The notes below the pieces were generated by a model. That model was not told the origin of the DNA. It worked only from the letters and a program-made list of their open reading frames with translations, and did no database searches. A stretch of 64,000 nucleotides of DNA, from positions 1 through 64,000 of the forward strand of contig JAUTCR010000035.1 of the NCBI GenBank assembly GCA_030673895.1, written 5' to 3'. The stretch is from Verrucomicrobiota bacterium JB023. GTDB lineage: Bacteria; Verrucomicrobiota; Verrucomicrobiia; Verrucomicrobiales; Akkermansiaceae. The position numbers and the translations under genes were made by a program. Shown piece by piece: positions 37,015-50,051 of this stretch (position 1 is its first letter; every line of letters starts with the position of its first letter).

Positions 37015-39225
37015 ATGAACCACAATCCCATTATGAGGATGCTGACAGCGAGCTTGGTCGCCGTCACTGTTCAAACGGCGCTGGCGGTGCCGGAGATCAC
37101 CTTTATCAACGAGAAGATCTATCGCGCTACTGGTGAAGACGGCTTCGAATTGCGGGACGGAAATCTGCAATTCATTCTCCATGATGGCTATTTCGTCCGG
37201 GAATGTGCCTTCCACCTCGATCCGCAGGATGAAATCTTCAACTTCCCGTTCCCGGCAGGATTCATCCTCGAGTGCCCGGCGGGTGACAATGCTCTGGTGA
37301 CTAGCCGTTTCGGCGATAGCACGGGAGATATTGCGACAGTGTGGACACGGGTTAGCACCGTTAACGAAGCCACCTCCGTTCCGCCAAATTTCCCATCGAT
37401 GATCGAGCTCACTGCGGCTCCAGTGACTGACCTGCCACGTCCGATTCGGGATTTCCGGGATCGTTCGACCTTGGTTCTTCACGATCTCCAAACGGCCTCA
37501 TTCAGCGAAAAGGACGTGACGATTTATGAAATGAATCGCGCCTACGACCCCGGTGATCCCGACGTGAATGCTGATGGCGTCATTTCCGCCGAGGAGCGTG
37601 CTTCGTTCACGGAAAGAAGTGAAGACGCGGATCTTCGCCAGACCCGTGAGACAATGATTCTTTACGGTAACTCGAATGGCTACCTGTTGTCCTACCCAAG
37701 CAAGATTTGGGTTGACGCAAATGTTGGCCGTGACCCGTCAAACGCACCTCGGCTTGAGAGTGCGGTGAATCAACTGACGATGATCGAGGCATGGCCAGGT
37801 CAATCGGTCCGAGCTGGTCTTACCCGTGTTGAACAAGGTTTCCGTTTCACAGAGCTGGATCAATTCGGAACTGACTTTGATGGCGACCCTGCGTTGTTGA
37901 TCGACCCTCGCGATCCCCCTCGCATCTCTTGGGAAGGAAATGACCCCTCGAACACCTTGAGCAGTATCGATGGAATGTATGTGCGCATTTTCGAACGTCG
38001 CTACAACGATGATGGTATTCCGATTCCCAACAGCACCGATACGGAAGCATTTGATATCACTGCGATTACGCCAGCATTGGTTGGTGAAGATGCAGAGGAT
38101 AGTGTCGGCGTGATCATTGAAACGGTGATGAACGAGGCGACTCAGGAAACAATTGCGGAGGCTTTGGAAGAAGGTCTTTTCACCGCAGATGATTTTGTTG
38201 ACCTCTACGTGGCCGACAACGAGCAAATCCGCCTCTACAACACCGGTTATGAGGAGCTTGACGGTATGTCGTTCTATGCCCGGGTTCTCGAAGGTCCTGT
38301 GGTTGACGCAATCAACAACACCATCACGTTCACCCAAACCATCGAGCTCTTCACCGACGATGGTCTGATTACCCCGACCGATTTTGAAACATTGACAGGC
38401 ACTCCCACCGGAGAAGGTGTTCTTATCTCCGAGGAAGCCGACTTCGAATATCCAATCTGGCCCTATTCGTTTGTTGAGGACAATTTCGGAGGTCAACTCG
38501 TTCTGCCAAGTGTTTATGAGCAAGGGTATCAGATCCCCTTCATCGCGCTGACCTTGAACCTTGCGGATAGCAGCCCGACCCGGGTCGATTTGCTTCCCGA
38601 TCCCAAGCCACGCAATGACCTCATATTCCGCGTCCGCTTCGAGCGAAATGTTCAATCGGCAGATTCATCCGGGAACCAATTCCTAGTTAATGGAGATAAC
38701 TCACTTCGCGACTTTGAGCTCGAGATGTGCATCTGCGACACCTTTGATGGTGCGATTAATGGCGCGCTGACGAACAAGTCGGTGAAAGGGAAGACAAATA
38801 AGGATGCCCAGTTTTCTCCAGATGCCGACTACGACGGAGATGGAAAAACCAACTTCTTCGAGTTTGCCTTCGATAGCTCCGGTTCAATTACCGAAACAAA
38901 GGCGGCGATGTTTGATTCGAAGAACACAGTTGATGCCGAGTTCGACGTCTCAATCGACCCTGATACCAAGCAGTGTATTCTTAAGTTGGCCAAGCGTCCG
39001 GGGGTTCGTGAAACCATCCTCTATGGATTCGAACAGATTGATCCAACGACAGGCGAGAAGACTCGCATTGATGCTGATTCCGAGGGTTGGGAGGTCGTCA
39101 CAAACGATGCTTTCACAATGGAGCTGCGGAGTGAGGCTTCAGTGAGTGGTAGTGCTTTGTTCTGTGCAGTTGCCGAGCAAAATACCTTTGAATTGGTTAC
39201 CGAAGCCGGTTCTGAAAGCGAGTAA
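37015..39225 (+). CDS. Large secreted protein of unknown function
   Basis: Signal peptide MRMLTASLVAVTVQTALA; PDVNADGVISAEERASF EF-hand-like segment. The listed ORF (36946) overlaps the rho stop; a start at 37015 precedes the signal peptide. Confidence 0.7.
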   Translation: MNHNPIMRMLTASLVAVTVQTALAVPEITFINEKIYRATGEDGFELRDGNLQFILHDGYFVRECAFHLDPQDEIFNFPFPAGFILECPAGDNALVTSRFGDSTGDIATVWTRVSTVNEATSVPPNFPSMIELTAAPVTDLPRPIRDFRDRSTLVLHDLQTASFSEKDVTIYEMNRAYDPGDPDVNADGVISAEERASFTERSEDADLRQTRETMILYGNSNGYLLSYPSKIWVDANVGRDPSNAPRLESAVNQLTMIEAWPGQSVRAGLTRVEQGFRFTELDQFGTDFDGDPALLIDPRDPPRISWEGNDPSNTLSSIDGMYVRIFERRYNDDGIPIPNSTDTEAFDITAITPALVGEDAEDSVGVIIETVMNEATQETIAEALEEGLFTADDFVDLYVADNEQIRLYNTGYEELDGMSFYARVLEGPVVDAINNTITFTQTIELFTDDGLITPTDFETLTGTPTGEGVLISEEADFEYPIWPYSFVEDNFGGQLVLPSVYEQGYQIPFIALTLNLADSSPTRVDLLPDPKPRNDLIFRVRFERNVQSADSSGNQFLVNGDNSLRDFELEMCICDTFDGAINGALTNKSVKGKTNKDAQFSPDADYDGDGKTNFFEFAFDSSGSITETKAAMFDSKNTVDAEFDVSIDPDTKQCILKLAKRPGVRETILYGFEQIDPTTGEKTRIDADSEGWEVVTNDAFTMELRSEASVSGSALFCAVAEQNTFELVTEAGSESE

Positions 39226-39229
39226 GACT

Positions 39230-40285
39230 GTGGCAGGTGAGCCTCTCTCTGGCCCGGTTATCTGGGGCTGCGACGACGAATTGCTCAGCGCGAAAGCGCT
39301 GGGCGTTGATTTGGAAGCCGATAGTCTCTTTCGATATCGTGAGCGTATTTGCCTAATTCAGCTCACCGATGGTTCTCATTCCGTCCTCGTCGACCCGCTC
39401 GACGAGGACGTTTCGGACCTCGCTTCTGCGCTTCTATCCCGCGAGGTATGGATGCATGGGGCGGACTACGATATGGCCCTCATGAAGAGGGAATGGGGAG
39501 GCGTTCCTTCTCGAATCTGCGATACGCAAATTGGGGCCAGGCTCTTGGGCAGCCGGCGATTTGGGTATGCCAATCTTGTAGAGGATTACTTCGGGGTCAC
39601 TCTTTCGAAAAGCTCCCAGAAAGCGGATTGGGGGAAGAGACCGCTTCCGTCGAAGATGGCTGAGTATGCGCTCAATGACGTCCGCTATTTGATGCCTTTG
39701 GCTGAGGCCATTCTGGAGAGGCTTGAGGACAAAGGGCGTCTTGATTGGTTCCTCGAGAGCTGCCATTGGGAAAGGGAAAGGGCGCTCTCGCGACCTGGTG
39801 AACGGGAAGACGCTTGGCGAATTCGGGGTTCGGGTAAATTTGACCGCCGGACATTGGCCTATCTCCAGGCATTCTGGAATTGGCGGGAAGAGGAAGCGGA
39901 GGCTTGGGACCGGCCAAGTTTCATGGTTGCTGGCAACAAGGACCTCTTAGAATGGTGTCAACTCGCCTCGCAAGGAAAGCGATTTCAATTGCCTAACTCA
40001 ATGAGAACCGACCGACGTCGTCGATTGTTCGAAAAGATTGAGAAACTCAAGCAATCCGCTGAAAGCGATTGGCCGCAGCGGGTTTTCAGCGAACGGAAAA
40101 AGCGAGACCGCGAAAAGGAAAAGCGTGTCGATGAGCTTCTCGCTCGTCGGGACCAAATTGCGGAGGAACTTGAACTCGAGCCGAGTGTTGTGGCTTCGAG
40201 AGGTCTGATGGAAGCCTATGTTCAGGGTGAAACTGATCGACTCATGTCCTGGCAGCGGGAGGTGATGGGCCTTGATGTCCCATAA
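39230..40285 (+). CDS. rnd: Ribonuclease D (3'-5' exonuclease, HRDC)
   Basis: LGVDLEADSLFRYRERICLIQL, MHGADYDMALMKREWG, CDTQIGARLLG, AEYALNDVRYLMPLAE. Start placed at GTG 39230. Confidence 0.88.
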   Translation: MAGEPLSGPVIWGCDDELLSAKALGVDLEADSLFRYRERICLIQLTDGSHSVLVDPLDEDVSDLASALLSREVWMHGADYDMALMKREWGGVPSRICDTQIGARLLGSRRFGYANLVEDYFGVTLSKSSQKADWGKRPLPSKMAEYALNDVRYLMPLAEAILERLEDKGRLDWFLESCHWERERALSRPGEREDAWRIRGSGKFDRRTLAYLQAFWNWREEEAEAWDRPSFMVAGNKDLLEWCQLASQGKRFQLPNSMRTDRRRRLFEKIEKLKQSAESDWPQRVFSERKKRDREKEKRVDELLARRDQIAEELELEPSVVASRGLMEAYVQGETDRLMSWQREVMGLDVP

Positions 40286-40328
40286 GGTGATGGGAGTCGC
40301 TCGGGCTTGAGTCTATCTTTCTTCCGCG

Positions 40329-40733
40329 ATGCCTGAGCCAGTATCGAAGGAAGTCATCCAATTTACCTGTAGCGAGTGTGGAATTCACCTCTCGGTCGCG
40401 TCGTCGCTTGCAGGAATCGAAGGGCCGTGTCCAAGGTGTGGAAAGACCATCCGCGCCCCAAGAGAGGTTTCTGGGCCTATTGTCGGACGAGATTCAAGCT
40501 CGCCTCGGGTTCAGCCGCTGCCTCGAGTCATGGTCAGGGAGCGGACGGGATTGCAAAAATCCGAAAGCCGGGGAGCTGTGACCAAGGGTGCTGGAGTGGC
40601 TGGTCTGGGAGACTATCATCCTGATCGGAGCGAGCGGGAAGCCCTTTCGACTTTGCTTCGTATTTCCCTCGCGGTGCTATTGGTCGCTGGGATTGTGCTT
40701 CTCGTGACTTATTGGCTCAATGCTAGCATGTAA
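40329..40733 (+). CDS. Small zinc-ribbon protein with C-terminal TM helix
   Basis: CSECG...CPRCGK and a hydrophobic C-terminus LLRISLAVLLVAGIVLLVTYWL. Confidence 0.7.
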   Translation: MPEPVSKEVIQFTCSECGIHLSVASSLAGIEGPCPRCGKTIRAPREVSGPIVGRDSSSPRVQPLPRVMVRERTGLQKSESRGAVTKGAGVAGLGDYHPDRSEREALSTLLRISLAVLLVAGIVLLVTYWLNASM

Positions 40734-40757
40734 GGGGAAGGGAGCGTCATTTTGTGA

Positions 40758-43397
<2,640 letters not shown>

Positions 43398-43422
43398 AAA
43401 TCTACTATACTTTTCGTAATTC

Positions 43423-46038
43423 ATGTCTTCAGACGGAATCAAACGCATCAATGTTGCCGAGGAAATGTCGAGTGCCTTCCTCGACTACTCCATGTCCGTG
43501 ATCATCTCCCGCGCGCTGCCTGACGCGCGGGACGGACTCAAGCCCTCACAGCGGCGCTTGCTTTATGCGATGCACCACGACCTCTCCCTCAATCCGTCGA
43601 AGGCGCACCTGAAGTGTGCCCGTATCGTGGGTGAGACGATGGGTAAATATCACCCCCATGGTGATAGCGCGATTTATTCGACCCTGGTCAACATGGCACA
43701 ACCTTGGACCATGAAAGAAACCTTGGTTGATGGCCAAGGTAACTTCGGGTCGGTGGAAGGTGACGCGGCTGCGGCAATGCGTTACACCGAGGCTCGGATG
43801 ACCCACATGGGTTCTGCGATGATGACGGACCTCGAAAAGGAGACCGTCGATATGGGGCAGACCTATGACGAGAGCTCGGAAGAGCCTACGGTCTTGCCCG
43901 CGGCAATTCCCAATCTATTGGTCAACGGTGGTACGGGCATCGCGGTGGGCATGGCGACCAATATCCCTCCTCACAACTTGGGAGAGGTGATTGATGGCGT
44001 CTGCGCGCGAATCGATCGACCCACCATCTCGCTGGCTGAGATGTCGAAGATCATCAAGGGTCCCGATTTCCCGGTCAAATGCCAGATCCGGGGCACGAAG
44101 GGCATCGACAGCTATTTCGCCACCGGTCGCGGGAGCGTGAAGATGCGGGGCTATATCGAGGTCGATGAAAAGCCGTCGGGTGCGGCTGTGCTGACGATCA
44201 CCGACGTGCCGTTCAATGTGAACCGGGCCACCTTGCAGCAGCGCATTGCTGAACTGGTGCGGGAGAAGGTTCTGACGGACATCAGCGGGATGCGGGATCT
44301 GTCAGATGAGCAGACTCGTATTGAAATCACTTTGAAGCGTGATGCCCGCCCTCAGGTCGTGGTGAATCAGCTTTTCAAGCTCACCGCGCTGGAGACGTCG
44401 TTCGGGGTGAATATCCTGGCTATTCACGAGCGCCGTCCCAAGCAGATGGGATTGATGGATGCGCTGGATGCCTTCATTGAGCATCGCCGGGAGGTCATCA
44501 TTCGCCGCACGCGCTATCTCTTGCGCAAGGCTGAAGAGAAGGCAGAGAACCTTGAGGCCTTCTTGCTGGCATTGGGCCATCTGGATGACTTTATCCGCAT
44601 CATCAGGGAGTCGAAAAACCGTGATGAGGCTCGTCAGCGCCTCAAGGCCTATGACTTTCCGGTCAAGACCGCAGAAGCTCTTGGGATTCTGATTCGTGAC
44701 CAGCCATCGATCCAAGGAGATCGCTACGTTTTCACGGATCGTCAGGTCAATGCCATCCTCGAGCTGCGCTTGTATCAGTTGACCGCGATGGAGCAGGACA
44801 AGGTCAAGACCGACTACGATAACATCCTCGCCGAGATTAAGGATTTTCTCGATATTCTAGGGAGTGAGAGTCGCGTGCTGGGCATCATCAAGGACGAGCT
44901 GCTCGCGATTAAAGAGAAATTTGCCACCCCCCGCTTATGCGAAATCGTTCCTGATGAGGGTGATATCGCTATCGAGGATCTCATTGCCAATGATGGCATG
45001 ATCGTTTCCTTGAGTCACCGCGGCTACATCAAGCGGACTCCTGCCAGCGAATACCGCACCCAGGGCCGTGGCGGCAAGGGATTGCGCGGCATGGAAACGC
45101 GTGGAGCGAATGAAGATGAGGATGACTTCGTCGAGACCCTCTTCAGCGCTGGCGCTCACGACTACCTCATGTTCTTCACGAACACGGGCCGGGTCTATGT
45201 GGAGCGGGTCTATGACGTACCCGAGGGCTCCAGAGCCTCCAAGGGGCGCAGCATTCGCAACGTGCTCAATCTGCAGGCCGAGGAGAAAGTCGCGGCCGTC
45301 TTGCGTGTGGAGCGATTCCTGAACGATCGGGGTGAGGATGTCACCTTTGGGGAGGAGGACCGCTTCGTCTTCTTTGCGACCCGGACCGGCAAGGTGAAGA
45401 AGACGGCGTTGACCGATTTCCGCAATTTCCGCAAGGATGGCATCATCGCGATCAATCTGGAGGAAGGGAATGAATTGATTGGCGTGCGGCTGACCACGGG
45501 TAAGGACGAGATTGTCTTGGTGACTCGTCAGGGGCTCAGTTTGCGATTCGACGAATCCCAGGCCCGGGCAATGGGGCGTACCGCTGCCGGTGTCGCCGGC
45601 ATCAAGCCGGGCACGGACGATTATGTTGTCGGTGTCGCGCTCGTTGAGGATGAAGGGACCCTCTTGGTCGCCTCAGAGAATGGCATTGGTAAGCGCACGC
45701 CTTACGGAGAGTATCGGAGTCAGACGCGGGGCGGTAAGGGGATTATCACCATGAAGGTGACCGAAAAGACCGGGCCAGTGGTTGGTGCTCTCGCGGTCCA
45801 CGAGGAGGATGAAGTGATGCTGATCACCTCCGGCGGGCTGAGTATCCGTATCCGCGCTAATGAAGTGCGGGAAGCGGGTCGAAATACGCAAGGGGTTAAG
45901 CTGCTGACTCTCAAGGAGGGCGAGCGCCTACAGGATGTGGCCCGAGTTGTTCCTGATGCGGAGAATGAGCTTGGCCTCGACGAGGGCGCGGAAGACGTGT
46001 CCGAGGACTCGGATGCGGCAGCCGATGTTGAAGAGTGA
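43423..46038 (+). CDS. gyrA: DNA gyrase subunit A
   Basis: [56 protein letters not shown]-terminal domain [10 protein letters not shown]. Confidence 0.97.
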   Translation: MSSDGIKRINVAEEMSSAFLDYSMSVIISRALPDARDGLKPSQRRLLYAMHHDLSLNPSKAHLKCARIVGETMGKYHPHGDSAIYSTLVNMAQPWTMKETLVDGQGNFGSVEGDAAAAMRYTEARMTHMGSAMMTDLEKETVDMGQTYDESSEEPTVLPAAIPNLLVNGGTGIAVGMATNIPPHNLGEVIDGVCARIDRPTISLAEMSKIIKGPDFPVKCQIRGTKGIDSYFATGRGSVKMRGYIEVDEKPSGAAVLTITDVPFNVNRATLQQRIAELVREKVLTDISGMRDLSDEQTRIEITLKRDARPQVVVNQLFKLTALETSFGVNILAIHERRPKQMGLMDALDAFIEHRREVIIRRTRYLLRKAEEKAENLEAFLLALGHLDDFIRIIRESKNRDEARQRLKAYDFPVKTAEALGILIRDQPSIQGDRYVFTDRQVNAILELRLYQLTAMEQDKVKTDYDNILAEIKDFLDILGSESRVLGIIKDELLAIKEKFATPRLCEIVPDEGDIAIEDLIANDGMIVSLSHRGYIKRTPASEYRTQGRGGKGLRGMETRGANEDEDDFVETLFSAGAHDYLMFFTNTGRVYVERVYDVPEGSRASKGRSIRNVLNLQAEEKVAAVLRVERFLNDRGEDVTFGEEDRFVFFATRTGKVKKTALTDFRNFRKDGIIAINLEEGNELIGVRLTTGKDEIVLVTRQGLSLRFDESQARAMGRTAAGVAGIKPGTDDYVVGVALVEDEGTLLVASENGIGKRTPYGEYRSQTRGGKGIITMKVTEKTGPVVGALAVHEEDEVMLITSGGLSIRIRANEVREAGRNTQGVKLLTLKEGERLQDVARVVPDAENELGLDEGAEDVSEDSDAAADVEE

Positions 46039-46050
46039 GCCTGAATTAAT

Positions 46051-46215
46051 TCACTCAGAGCCAGCCGTTTCCTCATCGGCTGGCGGTTCGTCATTCACGC
46101 GTTGGAATTCCAGATGATTGGACGTTGAGACGAAGAAAAAGGCTGAGCCAGCAAAGGCAAGAAAGAGGAGAATTGCTAAAAAGAAGTTCAGAAACGTCCG
46201 CATCGCTGGGTTCAT
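46051..46215 (-). CDS. Small single-TM protein (54 aa), below the ORF-track cutoff
   Basis: Reverse-strand translation MNPAMRTFLNFFLAILLFLAFAGSAFFFVSTSNHLEFQRVNDEPPADEETAGSE*. Confidence 0.45.
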   Translation of the reverse strand: MNPAMRTFLNFFLAILLFLAFAGSAFFFVSTSNHLEFQRVNDEPPADEETAGSE

Positions 46216-46617
46216 CTAAGCGAGAAAGCGGGTCATGGCTAGCTTGGAAATTGAGCAGATTTCGGGCTCTTAAGTGTTTCTGAGATGCTCCTTGCGGGGC
46301 GACGACATCGGCCCGTCGACGACGAAAGGGCAATTTCGGCAAAGTTTCCGAGTCCGATCGTTGTTAAATCACTCTGAATTTTCAGGTTCGGACTCATCAT
46401 TTTTTGTTCTTTCAAGTTGGGGACGGGGCGCAATGGCTGGCTATTGTGCATACCATGAGTGGCCTTTTCGTGCTGTGTTTCACCCTCTTGAGGTGAAATC
46501 TTCATTTTTAGTTCCGCCGGATTGACAAGGGGGGGCGATTTGGAACAGCGTCTTTAAGCGGTCGAGGAAATTTCAATTTCTCGTCATCTATTTTCAAGCA
46601 CACCAAAACGCGCTCTC

Positions 46618-48273
46618 GTGTATTCTAATCAGGATTATCTCAGTCAATTGTTAGTGGAGGCCGGTGTTGTCACCCCAGAGGCAGCGCAAGCTGCTGGTAA
46701 CTCCGTCGAACGCCTCATCATGGAAGGCGCCGTTAACGAGGATCAGGTGACAGCAGTCATTGCCCAAAACGCCTCTTTGGAAATAGTCGACCTCTCGGAA
46801 TACGAAATTCCGCAAGATGTCGCCTCCCAGATGCCGGCGGACGTTGCCAAACGCTTCCAAGCAGTGCCTGTGCATGACGACGGGACGCAGCTGATGGTGG
46901 CCATTGCCGACGGCTTGAATTTCGAGACTCTGGACAGTCTGCCCCACGCTCTTGGTCGGGAAGTGAATCCGGTCATGGCCAATCTTTCCGATATTCAGCG
47001 TCTCCTCATGGAGGTTTACCGGGTGGGTTCTGCTGATTCTGCTGAGATTCCTGAATTCGAGGTCCTGACCATGGAGGGAGTCGAGGAGGTGAGCGAGGAA
47101 GATGCGCCTATTGTTCGCATCGTGACCAACATGCTCATCAGTGCGACCAAGATGAACGCGTCGGATATCCACATCGAGCCTCTCGAGACGACGTTGCGCG
47201 TTCGCTTCCGCATGGACGGCAAGCTGGTTGAGGTGGAAAATCACCCCAAGAAGCTGACTCCTGCCATTGTGGCTCGTCTCAAGGTGATGAGCGGCTCAAT
47301 GAGTATCGCTGAAAAGCGCCTGCCGCAGGATGGTCGGATCCAGATGCGTATCGCCGGTAAGTCCATCGATCTTCGTGTCTCCACGGTGCCATCAAACCAC
47401 GGTGAGAGCGTGGTCATGCGTATTTTGGACAAATCGGCCCTGACCCTCGGTTTGCCTCAGCTCGGTTTCTTCTCCGATGACGAGGCCGTCTTCAAGAAGA
47501 TGATTAATCTTCCGGACGGCATCCTGCTCGTTACCGGCCCCACGGGTTCGGGTAAGACGACCACTCTTTACGCTTGTTTGAACGAGATCAACAAGCCTGA
47601 CCGGAAGATCATCACCGTTGAGGATCCGGTGGAATACCAGCTCGCGGGGATTAACCAGGTGATGGTGAAGAGTGATGTCGGCATGACGTTCGCCGCCGCC
47701 CTTCGCTCGATGCTCCGTCAGGCGCCGAACATCATCATGGTCGGTGAGATTCGAGATAAGGAAACCGCTACCATCGCGATGAACGCCTCGCTGACGGGTC
47801 ACTTGGTATTCTCCACACTGCACACCAACGATGCCACTGGAGCGGTTGCTCGACTGGCGGATATGGGTATCAAGCGATTCCTCATCGCCTCCGCGGTCCG
47901 CGCTGTTCTTGCCCAACGTCTGGTGCGGGGACTTTGCGAGCGATGCAAGGCTCCTGCCGAATTGACCGAGCGCGAGATGCGAATTCTCAATATCGACCGC
48001 GAGCGTGCTGCGGCCGCCGGGGTTCTCGGGCCACAGGGTTGCCCGAAATGTCGTGACTCTGGATACAAAGGGCGAAAAGGTATTTTCGAGATTTTCCAAG
48101 TGGATGACGAAGTCCGCCACCTCATCAATGACAACCTGAGTAGTCCTGAGATGCGGAAGCGGGCCCGCGAGCTCGGCATGCGCACAATGAGGGAAGACGG
48201 CATCCGCAAGGTCCTTGCGGGTATCACTTCAGCGGAAGAGGTCATCCGCGTCACCATGGCCGACGAGAACTAA
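46618..48273 (+). CDS. gspE: Type II secretion/type IV pilus assembly ATPase GspE/PilB (paralog 1)
   Basis: VTGPTGSGKTTTLYACLNEI, ILRQAPNIIMVGEIRDKETA-type Walker B, LVFSTLHTNDATGAVARL, tetracysteine CERC...CPKC. GTG start. Confidence 0.93.
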   Translation: MYSNQDYLSQLLVEAGVVTPEAAQAAGNSVERLIMEGAVNEDQVTAVIAQNASLEIVDLSEYEIPQDVASQMPADVAKRFQAVPVHDDGTQLMVAIADGLNFETLDSLPHALGREVNPVMANLSDIQRLLMEVYRVGSADSAEIPEFEVLTMEGVEEVSEEDAPIVRIVTNMLISATKMNASDIHIEPLETTLRVRFRMDGKLVEVENHPKKLTPAIVARLKVMSGSMSIAEKRLPQDGRIQMRIAGKSIDLRVSTVPSNHGESVVMRILDKSALTLGLPQLGFFSDDEAVFKKMINLPDGILLVTGPTGSGKTTTLYACLNEINKPDRKIITVEDPVEYQLAGINQVMVKSDVGMTFAAALRSMLRQAPNIIMVGEIRDKETATIAMNASLTGHLVFSTLHTNDATGAVARLADMGIKRFLIASAVRAVLAQRLVRGLCERCKAPAELTEREMRILNIDRERAAAAGVLGPQGCPKCRDSGYKGRKGIFEIFQVDDEVRHLINDNLSSPEMRKRARELGMRTMREDGIRKVLAGITSAEEVIRVTMADEN

Positions 48274-48294
48274 AACAACTTTTTAAGTAGCGAC

Positions 48295-49968
48295 ATGGAC
48301 AACCAACAAGTCATCGACCTTTTCAAAACCCGCGGGATGCTGGAAGCGGGTATGGAGCAAGAGCTCAAGAGCCAGCTCGAAAACAGCGGCAAGGACATCT
48401 CCGAGCTGCTGGCCGATTATCAGATCATTCCTGACCGGGACGCCGTTTGGCCAATTATTGCCCAAGAGCTTGGCGCCGAAATGGTGGATATTTCCTCCTA
48501 TGTGCCGCCCAAGCCCGTTTTGGCCATGGTGCCCGCCGGTTTGGCCCGTTTGCATGGAGCCCTGCCACTTAAGGTGGATGAAATGGGCCTGAGCGTGGCG
48601 CTGGTCGACCCCTTCAACCCTCAGACAATCGATGATCTCAGGCACGCTCTGGGTCAGAGCGTCAATCTCGTCATCGCCCCCAGTTACCTCGTTGAGAGCA
48701 AGATCAACGAACTCTACTCCGGAGATGGCGGCGCGATGATGCAGGATCTGCTCGGACAGATTGAGGCTGAATTCAGTGGCAAGAAAGCGAACGAACTCGA
48801 AGATGAGGCCAACTCAGCTCCAATCATTCGCTACGTCGACTTGGTGATTTATCAGGCCATCAAGGAAAAGGCCTCTGATATTCACTTCGAGCCTTTCGAG
48901 GGAGATTTCCAGATCCGTTACCGGGTCGATGGCGCGCTTTACGCCATGGCTCCGCCGCCCGCACACTTGGCTACGCCTATCATCTCGCGGGTCAAGGTGA
49001 TGGCGAATATGAACATCGCCGAGAAGCGGGTTCCTCAAGATGGCCGGATTGTGAAACAGGTTGGGGAACAGCAAGTTGATTTGCGTGTGTCTTCCTTGCC
49101 GACCACGCACGGGGAGAGTGTCGTTCTGCGGGTTCTTGACCGCTCTTCGGTCAATCTCGATCTCGATGCCCTCAATCTTCCCCAGAATGTGGATAGCTAC
49201 ATTCGGGACACAATCGAGAAGCCCAACGGAATTTTCGTGGTTACCGGACCTACGGGAGCCGGTAAGACGACGACGCTTTATGCGGCGCTTCGCCATGTCA
49301 ACCGGGTTGATACCAAGATTTTAACGGCCGAAGATCCGGTGGAATACGATGTGGACGGAATCATCCAGATTCCGGTCCAAGAGGCCATCGAGCTGACCTT
49401 TGCTCGTGTTCTCCGTGCCTTCCTCCGTCAGGATCCGGACAAGATTCTCGTTGGTGAGATTCGTGATATCGAGACCGCCCAGATCGCCATCCAAGCCTCG
49501 CTGACGGGTCACTTGGTGCTCTCCACCTTGCACACGAATGATGCCGCAGGTGCGGTCACCCGTCTCCTTGATATGGGAGTCGAGCCTTTCCTCGTTGCAG
49601 CTTCGCTGGAGGGGGTTCTCGCTCAGCGACTCGTCCGTAAGATTTGCGCGGACTGCAAGGCGGATTACGAGCCCAACGAGGCCACTGTCGCACAGCTTGG
49701 TCTTTCAGCCCATGAATTGGGAGACAAGCGCTTCTACACCGGCACTGGCTGTGAGCGCTGCGGTGGCAACGGCTATCGTGGACGACGCGGTCTCTTTGAG
49801 CTGCTTAGCGTTTCGGATCCAGTCAAGGAGTTGATCACCGAACGCGAGGCGACCGTCGTAATCAAGCAGAAGGCGATTGAGCTGGGTATGACCACCCTGC
49901 GAGAGGATGGCCTCCGTAACATTTACGACGGAACGACCACCATTGAGGAAGTTCTGAAATACACCTAA
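48295..49968 (+). CDS. gspE: Type II secretion/type IV pilus assembly ATPase GspE/PilB (paralog 2)
   Basis: VTGPTGAGKTTTLYAALRHV, LRQDPDKILVGEIRDIETAQIA, LVLSTLHTNDAAGAVTRL, CADC...CERCGG. Confidence 0.93.
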   Translation: MDNQQVIDLFKTRGMLEAGMEQELKSQLENSGKDISELLADYQIIPDRDAVWPIIAQELGAEMVDISSYVPPKPVLAMVPAGLARLHGALPLKVDEMGLSVALVDPFNPQTIDDLRHALGQSVNLVIAPSYLVESKINELYSGDGGAMMQDLLGQIEAEFSGKKANELEDEANSAPIIRYVDLVIYQAIKEKASDIHFEPFEGDFQIRYRVDGALYAMAPPPAHLATPIISRVKVMANMNIAEKRVPQDGRIVKQVGEQQVDLRVSSLPTTHGESVVLRVLDRSSVNLDLDALNLPQNVDSYIRDTIEKPNGIFVVTGPTGAGKTTTLYAALRHVNRVDTKILTAEDPVEYDVDGIIQIPVQEAIELTFARVLRAFLRQDPDKILVGEIRDIETAQIAIQASLTGHLVLSTLHTNDAAGAVTRLLDMGVEPFLVAASLEGVLAQRLVRKICADCKADYEPNEATVAQLGLSAHELGDKRFYTGTGCERCGGNGYRGRRGLFELLSVSDPVKELITEREATVVIKQKAIELGMTTLREDGLRNIYDGTTTIEEVLKYT

Positions 49969-50051
49969 TTTCTTCTTCAGCCGCGACCGAAGTTTTTTCG
50001 TCTCGCGGCTTGCACACCAACTCACGCACAAGTTAGAAACCACACATCAAT

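Noticed and set aside
37738-38655. 305-aa - strand ORF
   Set aside because: Antisense to the secreted protein whose frame has a signal peptide and continuous coding character.
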